In this document: in pieces, positions 59,498 through 64,000 of the stretch
Numbering within the stretch: the stretch's first letter is position 1
Layout of the letters: each line of letters starts with the position of its first letter
NCBI GenBank assembly: GCA_012729455.1
Contig: JAAYDC010000019.1
Span: 1-64,000, forward strand
Direction: 5' to 3'
DNA from: Chloroflexota bacterium
GTDB lineage: Bacteria > Chloroflexota > Anaerolineae > UBA1429
Length of the DNA: 64,000 bases
Translations under genes and position numbers: made by a program
The notes under the pieces: generated by a model
The model's input: the letters and a program-made list of their open reading frames with translations, nothing else
What the model was told of the DNA's origin: nothing
Databases searched by the model: none

Positions 59498-60427
59498 ATG
59501 ACTGAACAATCAGCCCCGCTGCTGCAGCCGGCCAGCCCCAACCAGCGCAGCGGTTTTGTAGCGATCATCGGCAAGCCCAACGTGGGCAAATCGACGCTGT
59601 TGAACGCCTGGGTGGGCCTGCGTATCGCCGCGGTGACGCCCAAGCCGCAGACTACCCGCAACCGCCTGTTAGGGATCATCACGCGTGAGGATGCCCAGGT
59701 GATCCTGGTAGATACCCCCGGCATCCACGAACCGCGCACCAAACTGGGCAGCTATATGCTCGAGACAGCCTTGAGCGCCCTGCGCGATGCCGATGTGGTG
59801 CTGTTCCTGGTGGATGGCAGTGAGCCGCCCACGCGCGCCGACGAGGCGATTGCCGAGACCCTCCGGCACATCAGCGCGCCGGTGGTACTGGTGATCAACA
59901 AGGCCGACTTGAAGCCAAGCCCCGATTTCATCCAGGCCTACAGCGCCCTGGGTGAGTGGCGCGAGATAGCACACATCAGCGCGTTAAAAGCCCAAGATAC
60001 CGACGAGCTTCTAGAACGCGTCGTGGCGTTATTACCTTATGGGCCGCGTTACTACCCCGAAGACCAGACCACCGACCAGCAGGAAAGATACATCGCTGCC
60101 GAGCTGATTCGTGAGCAAGCCCTGCTGCTGCTTGACCAGGAAGTACCGCATGGCCTGGCGGTGGCGGTAGACGAATTCAAGGAGCGCGAGAACGGCGACG
60201 TGTTCATTGCTGCCACGATCGTGTGTGAAAAGGATTCGCACAAGGGCATTATCATTGGAAAGGGCGGCGCGCGCTTAAAGACGATCGGCAGCCGTGCCCG
60301 TAAGGAACTCGAGCAACTGCTGGATACGCGTGTGTTCCTGGAGCTGTGGATCAAGGTGCGCCCGAACTGGCGCAAGAACGAGCATATCCTACGCGAACTG
60401 GGATACGCCCTTGATAAGGACCGATGA
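59498..60427 (+). CDS. era: GTPase Era
   Basis: A 309-residue Era, the 16S rRNA 3-prime-end binding assembly GTPase. G1 is GKPNVGKST (from residue 25), G2 the TTRNRLLG switch, G3 DTPG, G4 NKAD, with SALKAQDTDELLE around G5. The C-terminal KH domain has IIIGKGGARLKTIGSRARKELE and a closing KVRPNWRKNEHILRELGY. The N-terminal extension of about 16 residues (MTEQSAPLLQPASPNQ) is longer than in E. coli. Terminal gene of its run. Confidence 0.96.
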   Translation: MTEQSAPLLQPASPNQRSGFVAIIGKPNVGKSTLLNAWVGLRIAAVTPKPQTTRNRLLGIITREDAQVILVDTPGIHEPRTKLGSYMLETALSALRDADVVLFLVDGSEPPTRADEAIAETLRHISAPVVLVINKADLKPSPDFIQAYSALGEWREIAHISALKAQDTDELLERVVALLPYGPRYYPEDQTTDQQERYIAAELIREQALLLLDQEVPHGLAVAVDEFKERENGDVFIAATIVCEKDSHKGIIIGKGGARLKTIGSRARKELEQLLDTRVFLELWIKVRPNWRKNEHILRELGYALDKDR

Positions 60428-60436
60428 TGCCATCAC

Positions 60437-60465
60437 TCGACAAGTACTGTCGAGCTGCCTATACT
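60437..60465 (+). promoter_or_regulatory. Promoter with embedded inverted repeat before the CBS-ACT gene
   Basis: TCGACA (60437-60442), a 17-base spacer and TATACT (60460-60465). The -35 box is also the left arm of a perfect repeat TCGACA-AGTAC-TGTCGA (60437-60453), so a dimeric regulator bound there would cover the -35. Confidence 0.65.
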
Positions 60466-60508
60466 GCCCTCAACTAACCGCTCGAACAACCTGGCAAGGA
60501 GGCCACCG

Positions 60509-61153
60509 ATGTTAGTCAGAGAACGCATGTCGCGGCATCCCATCACCGTGACGCCCGATACGTCGCTTTATGACGCGCTTGCGATCATTCGTGAAGAAAA
60601 GATTCGCCGGCTGCCTGTGGTTGATCCATCTGGCAAGCTGGTGGGGATTGTCTCTGAAAAAGATATGCTGTACGTTTCTCCCTCCCCTGCCACAACCCTC
60701 TCGGTGTACGAGATGAACTATCTGATCGCCAAGATCAAAATCAAAGAGCTGATGACCACCGAGGTGATCACCGTCGAAGACGACTGCCCGGTCGAAGAAG
60801 CGGCGCGCATTATGGCAGATAACAGCATCTCGGGCTTGCCAGTAATGCGCGCGGGTACGCTGGTGGGTATGGTCACCGAAAGCGACCTGTTCAAGGTCTT
60901 TATCGAGCTGCTTGGGGCGCGCATGCATGGTATGCGCGTGTCGCTGCGGATCACCGAAGGGGTAGGCGTACTGGCGCGCCTGACAAGTGCCCTGGCCAGC
61001 CTCAACGGCGATATTGTCACCCTGGGGACCTTTCAGGATGACAACCAGGATTCACGCATCATCACCATTAAACTAACAGGCCTCGATGAAGCACAAATCC
61101 GCCAGGTTGCGGCCGATTTGCACGCCGAGATCCTCGATATCCGCTATATCTAG
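60509..61153 (+). CDS. Tandem CBS plus ACT domain protein (AcuB-like)
   Basis: A 214-residue regulatory protein. CBS 1 is at about residues 6-55 (MSRHPITVTPDTSLYDALAIIREEKIRRLPVVD). CBS 2 is at about 77-128 (LMTTEVITVEDDCPVEEAARIMADNSISGLPVM). An ACT-like domain is at about 140-214 (VSLRITEGVGVLARLTSALASLNGDIVTLGTF). CBS pairs bind adenine nucleotides and ACT domains small ligands. The arrangement is that of AcuB-type proteins. ATG 60509 follows GGAGG. Its stop overlaps the convergent rdgB stop. Confidence 0.87.
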   Translation: MLVRERMSRHPITVTPDTSLYDALAIIREEKIRRLPVVDPSGKLVGIVSEKDMLYVSPSPATTLSVYEMNYLIAKIKIKELMTTEVITVEDDCPVEEAARIMADNSISGLPVMRAGTLVGMVTESDLFKVFIELLGARMHGMRVSLRITEGVGVLARLTSALASLNGDIVTLGTFQDDNQDSRIITIKLTGLDEAQIRQVAADLHAEILDIRYI

Positions 61154-61731
61154 GGTACCAGCTGGCAGCGCAGTTGTGCCGCCGCCTTGGCGCGATGGCT
61201 GATGCGGTTTTTGGTGGCGCGCGGTAGCTCGGCCATGGTGGCATCGTACTCGGGCACATAAAACAACGGGTCAAAACCAAAGCCGTTGCTGCCCCGCGGT
61301 GCGCTGGTGATGCGCCCATCGCAAACGCCTTCTGCCAGCTGTTCACGGCCATCCTGCCATACCAGAGCAATCACGCAGCGAAAGCGCGCCGTGCGATCCT
61401 CAGGCGCCACCTGTGCAAGAGCCTCCAGGAGCCGCGCGTTGCGCTCAGCATCCGATAGCCCCCCACCATAGCGCGCAGAGTGCACCCCTGGGACACCATT
61501 CAAAGCATCCACCTCGAGACCCGAGTCATCTGCTAAAGTCGGCAGACCAGCCAACGCGCCATATCCGCGCGCCTTGGCCAGGGCGTTATCGGCATACGTC
61601 TCGCCATCCTCGATAATGGTCGCTTCGATGTGCACGTCATCCAGGCCGACAAGTTCGAGGCCGGGGATATCGAGCAACTCGGCCAACTCGCGCACTTTAC
61701 CCTTGTTATGGCTGGCAATCAGCAGTTTCAT
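61150..61731 (-). CDS. rdgB: RdgB/HAM1 XTP/dITP pyrophosphatase
   Basis: A 193-residue non-canonical purine NTPase that cleans ITP, dITP and XTP from nucleotide pools. SHNKGKVRELAELL (phosphate-binding N terminus), TYADNALAKARGYGALAGLPTLADDSGLEVDALNG, GVHSARY, then GSNGFGFDPLFYVPEY and ISHRAKA are the family motifs in order. ATG 61731 follows GGAGG. Cotranscribed with comF, 13 bases upstream. Confidence 0.96.
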   Translation of the reverse strand: MKLLIASHNKGKVRELAELLDIPGLELVGLDDVHIEATIIEDGETYADNALAKARGYGALAGLPTLADDSGLEVDALNGVPGVHSARYGGGLSDAERNARLLEALAQVAPEDRTARFRCVIALVWQDGREQLAEGVCDGRITSAPRGSNGFGFDPLFYVPEYDATMAELPRATKNRISHRAKAAAQLRCQLVP

Positions 61732-61744
61732 TGAGAACCTCCGT

Positions 61745-62437
61745 TCATTGCGTATGAGTGCGCACCAGGGCGCGTGCCAGGGTCAGTCCGCGCAGCTCAC
61801 CAGCGCCGGCAGCCTGCAGCGCGGCCGCACAGGCTTCGAGAGTGGCAGCTGTGGTACAGACGTCGTCAACGAGTAAAACGCGCTTGCCCACCAGTGTGTG
61901 TCGGCAGCGAAAGGCATCCGCCATGTTGGCGTGGCGCTCGCTGCGAGAAAGCCCCACCTGGGGCGGGGTGTTACGCGCGCGCTCCAGACAGTCGCAGCTA
62001 CAAGGCACGCCGAGGGAGCGGCTCAGAGCGCGCCCCAGCAGCGCGCTTTGGTTGTAGCCGCGCTGGCGTTCGCGCGCCTTGTAGAGCGGCACTGGCATGA
62101 TGATATCACAGGTATAGCCAGTAGCCACCCAAGCATTAGCCAGCAGCTCCGCCAGCGGTTCGGCCAGTACCTGCATACCACCATATTTCAGGTCATAGAT
62201 AGCCTTGCGTAGCGGCTGTCGGTAGACGCCATACGAGTTTACCGAAGCCAACCGCGTGGGTATATCCTGACAGCGCCGGCAACGCGCCGAGTTGCTGAGC
62301 CTGCCGCAATGCACACAGCTCGGGGATGGCTGGCGCACGATGGCAGCTGTACACCCCTCACAGAGCCATGTACCAAGGGCGCCGCATGCCACGCAATGCG
62401 GCGGGAACAATAAATCCAAAGCGCCGTTGAGTATCAA
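61745..62437 (-). CDS. comF: ComF family phosphoribosyltransferase-like protein
   Basis: A 230-residue ComF. The N-terminal zinc-ribbon pairs are CVACG, CEGC, CVHCG and CRRC. The PRTase domain has IMPVPLYKARERQRGYNQSALL and the PRPP loop VLLVDDVCTTAATLEACA. ComF proteins are implicated in DNA uptake or purine metabolism. The start is given as TTG 62437, but weak purines upstream make it uncertain. Coupled to rdgB. Confidence 0.9.
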   Translation of the reverse strand: MILNGALDLLFPPHCVACGALGTWLCEGCTAAIVRQPSPSCVHCGRLSNSARCRRCQDIPTRLASVNSYGVYRQPLRKAIYDLKYGGMQVLAEPLAELLANAWVATGYTCDIIMPVPLYKARERQRGYNQSALLGRALSRSLGVPCSCDCLERARNTPPQVGLSRSERHANMADAFRCRHTLVGKRVLLVDDVCTTAATLEACAAALQAAGAGELRGLTLARALVRTHTQ

Positions 62438-62454
62438 GCGTCCACTCTCATCAC

Positions 62455-62483
62455 TTGGATAGCCTATATTGCTATGTTATACT
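62455..62483 (+). promoter_or_regulatory. Promoter of the zinc ribbon protein gene
   Basis: TTGGAT (62455-62460), a 17-base spacer and TATACT (62478-62483). It sets the start at ATG 62520 rather than an earlier in-frame codon. Confidence 0.6.
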
Positions 62484-62519
62484 CCACGAAAAGCAAACGT
62501 GCATCATGGAGTGGGGCCG

Positions 62520-63221
62520 ATGAACCGCGTGCTGAAACTGCGCCAGCTCGCCACCGCCGACGCCGAGTTTGAGACCAAAAGCCGGCGCTATAATGCCATC
62601 CGCGCGGCTCTTTCGGATACCTCGGCGATCGACCAACTGCAGCAAGCCGAACAAACCAGTGCCGCCGAACTAAAGATACTGCGCAGCACCCTGCGCGATC
62701 GCGAGCTCGAACTGGGTACTCTCCAGGCCAAGTACAAGGACGTCTACCAGAGTCTCTACAGCGGAGCGATCACTCTGCCCAAGGATCTCGATAACCTCCA
62801 TAAGGAGAGCAAGTCGCTCGAGCAGCGTATCGGCAAGCTGGAAGAAGAGGTCCTGAGCCTGATGGCCAGCGTTGAAGAATACGAAGCCAGCCACGCCGTC
62901 CTCGCCCAGGAAACCCAGGAAAAACTCGCCTGCCAGAATACAGAGCGCGCCGAATTGCTGCGCGAGGGGCGCGAACTGCAGCCCCTTTTGGTCGAGCTGC
63001 AAAAAGAGCGCCAGACACTGCGCACCGTCGTCGCCCCGGGCGATCTCAAACTCTATGAAGAACTGCGCGCCAAGAAGCGTGATACTCCCATGGCAGAGAT
63101 GATAGATGCCACCTGCCAGGTCTGCCGGGTGTCTGTGCCGAGCCACCAGGCCAGCCAAGTGCAAACTGGTGATAAAGTCGTGCTGTGCATCGGCTGCGGC
63201 CGGATCTTGTACCACGCCTGA
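62520..63221 (+). CDS. Coiled-coil C4-type zinc ribbon protein (COG1579-like)
   Basis: A 233-residue protein. Residues 1-175 are a long heptad-rich coiled coil (LQQAEQTSAAELKILRSTLRDRELELGTLQ and onward). Residues 195-228 form a zinc ribbon with CQVC and CIGC (four cysteines). This is the COG1579/zf-RING_7 family, predicted to bind nucleic acid. Neighbours rdgB and comF are divergent. The partial ATPase follows after 21 bases. Confidence 0.88.
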   Translation: MNRVLKLRQLATADAEFETKSRRYNAIRAALSDTSAIDQLQQAEQTSAAELKILRSTLRDRELELGTLQAKYKDVYQSLYSGAITLPKDLDNLHKESKSLEQRIGKLEEEVLSLMASVEEYEASHAVLAQETQEKLACQNTERAELLREGRELQPLLVELQKERQTLRTVVAPGDLKLYEELRAKKRDTPMAEMIDATCQVCRVSVPSHQASQVQTGDKVVLCIGCGRILYHA

Positions 63222-63242
63222 GCAATAGCCACGGAGAAGGCG

Positions 63243-64000
63243 TTGAATAATCCATATATCATCGATCGGCCGCTGACCACCCGAGATTGGTTTGTCGGCC
63301 GCGAACAAACCTTTAGCCTGCTGATCAAGCGCCTCTCTGAGGGCGAGCGCATGGTGATCTTGTGCGGACGGCGCTACAGCGGTAAAACCTCGTTCATCAA
63401 CCAGCTGCCCAACTATCTGAGCGAGAGCTACCGCCTGGCGATCATCGACCTGAGCCCGTCAGAGGCGATCGAAGACCCGCTGTGGACCATCTTTGAGCAG
63501 ATCGCTGCGATCACCCAAAAGCCCCTGCCCGACAAGGACGGCTATCTGCAGGATGCCTACTCCTTTGGGCTGAACTATTTACGGCAGGTGTGCGGCCAGG
63601 GCACGCGTAATGTGATGCTCTTTTGTCTGGATGCGGTGAGCGTCAAGGCATTCACACCCGGCAGCCGCTGGGAAGCGATCGTCAACACCCTGCTAGATAT
63701 CATCGCCAGCCTGCCTTCGGCGGCTTTTCTGCTGGTGGTGGAAGGGCATCACCTCGACATCAAATCAGCGGTTATCCAGGCGCTGCCCATCCTGACGCTG
63801 CACCCGCTCGACAACCAGGAAGTCGAAGACCTGGTGGGGGTGCCGGCGCGCTCGAACGTGGCTTACGATTTTGAGCTGATCCGTCAGGCGGGTGTGCTAG
63901 CGGGCAACGACCCCTTTATATTGCAGATCATCGCCAGGCTGCTTTACGAAAACCGCGCCAACAACAGCTGGCTGGGGCCCAATGCGCTCGACAAGGTAGT
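63243..64000 (+). CDS. P-loop ATPase (AAA/STAND-like), cut by window end
   Basis: The first 252 residues of a longer protein. A TTG start at 63243 is set by GGAGAAGG at 63233-63240. The next ATG (63351) would remove conserved residues before the P-loop. NPYIIDRPLTTRDWFVGREQTFSLLIKRL and Walker A CGRRYSGKTSF (about residues 44-54) are typical of GREx-type ATPases such as STAND and Orc1-like AAA proteins. NVMLFCLDAV may be Walker B. Effector or partner domains would lie beyond the window, so function cannot be called. Confidence 0.75.
   Translation, partial: MNNPYIIDRPLTTRDWFVGREQTFSLLIKRLSEGERMVILCGRRYSGKTSFINQLPNYLSESYRLAIIDLSPSEAIEDPLWTIFEQIAAITQKPLPDKDGYLQDAYSFGLNYLRQVCGQGTRNVMLFCLDAVSVKAFTPGSRWEAIVNTLLDIIASLPSAAFLLVVEGHHLDIKSAVIQALPILTLHPLDNQEVEDLVGVPARSNVAYDFELIRQAGVLAGNDPFILQIIARLLYENRANNSWLGPNALDKV

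Noticed and set aside
1-64000. CRISPR array, transposase, integrase or prophage
   Set aside because: No regularly spaced repeats, transposase or phage motifs were seen on either strand.

Overview
The window looks like a chromosomal segment of a Chloroflexota bacterium, probably Anaerolineae or a related class. This is inference from gene content, with no database search. The clues are high GC coding DNA, recognisable TTGACA/TATAAT promoters mostly with 17-base spacers, GGAGG ribosome sites, several URO-D superfamily paralogues, a cyclic 2,3-diphosphoglycerate synthetase-like GTPase, a CNBD plus double bPH2 membrane protein, and a large membrane protein with a C-terminal beta-sandwich region that I associate with this phylum. 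No phage, transposase, CRISPR array or integrase was seen. Genes are densely packed, with many ATGA overlaps.

Layout: (1) 1-8100: tRNA-Ser, a ResB/CcsA-like pair, three GT4 glycosyltransferases, the CNBD-bPH2 protein and ribosomal protein L25. (2) 8148-10691: an RRM RNA-binding protein, a Bcp peroxiredoxin and the cDPG synthetase-like GTPase. (3) 10913-13890, minus strand: a housekeeping operon yceD(DUF177)-rpmF-asp23-nusB-tatA-tatC behind a near-consensus promoter. (4) 14009-31189: an accessory, catabolic-looking region with GH1 glucosidase, M20 amidohydrolase, DUF362, a DegT aminotransferase, a five-gene operon GNAT-SDR-URO-D-MFS-(HEPN-like unknown), paired amidohydrolases behind methionine aminopeptidase, a second and third URO-D protein, an RmlA-like nucleotidyltransferase, a TIM-barrel isomerase-like protein and a VOC protein. 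(5) 31412-36116: a BMP-type (nucleoside/sugar) ABC importer with an intercistronic terminator after the binding-protein gene. (6) 35966-42371: a frameshifted AEC transporter, TauE/SafE permease, TyrRS, a small membrane protein, and a metal P-type ATPase with its ArsR/SmtB repressor and two matching operator-like repeats. (7) 42512-53129: MATE exporter, Dus, ManA, the large membrane protein, a frameshifted GH2 mannosidase, a second DegT aminotransferase and a hydroxyisobutyrate-dehydrogenase-type oxidoreductase. (8) 53246-64000: a CASTOR/POLLUX-like channel, rplU-rpmA-rpmE, DUF1385, malic enzyme, a ThiS-like carrier, a queuosine precursor transporter, Era, a CBS-ACT protein, RdgB, ComF, a coiled-coil zinc ribbon protein and the start of an ATPase cut by the window end.

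How they fit: glycosidases, sugar-nucleotide and aminotransferase genes, an ABC importer and an MFS carrier suggest uptake and breakdown of plant or microbial glycosides, possibly methylated or amino-substituted. The URO-D proteins could be methyltransferases in that scheme, but no corrinoid protein is present in the window. The two broken genes (AEC, GH2) carry five frameshifts. Four of them are each repaired by adding one base to a same-base run, so sequencing or assembly error is as likely as true decay.
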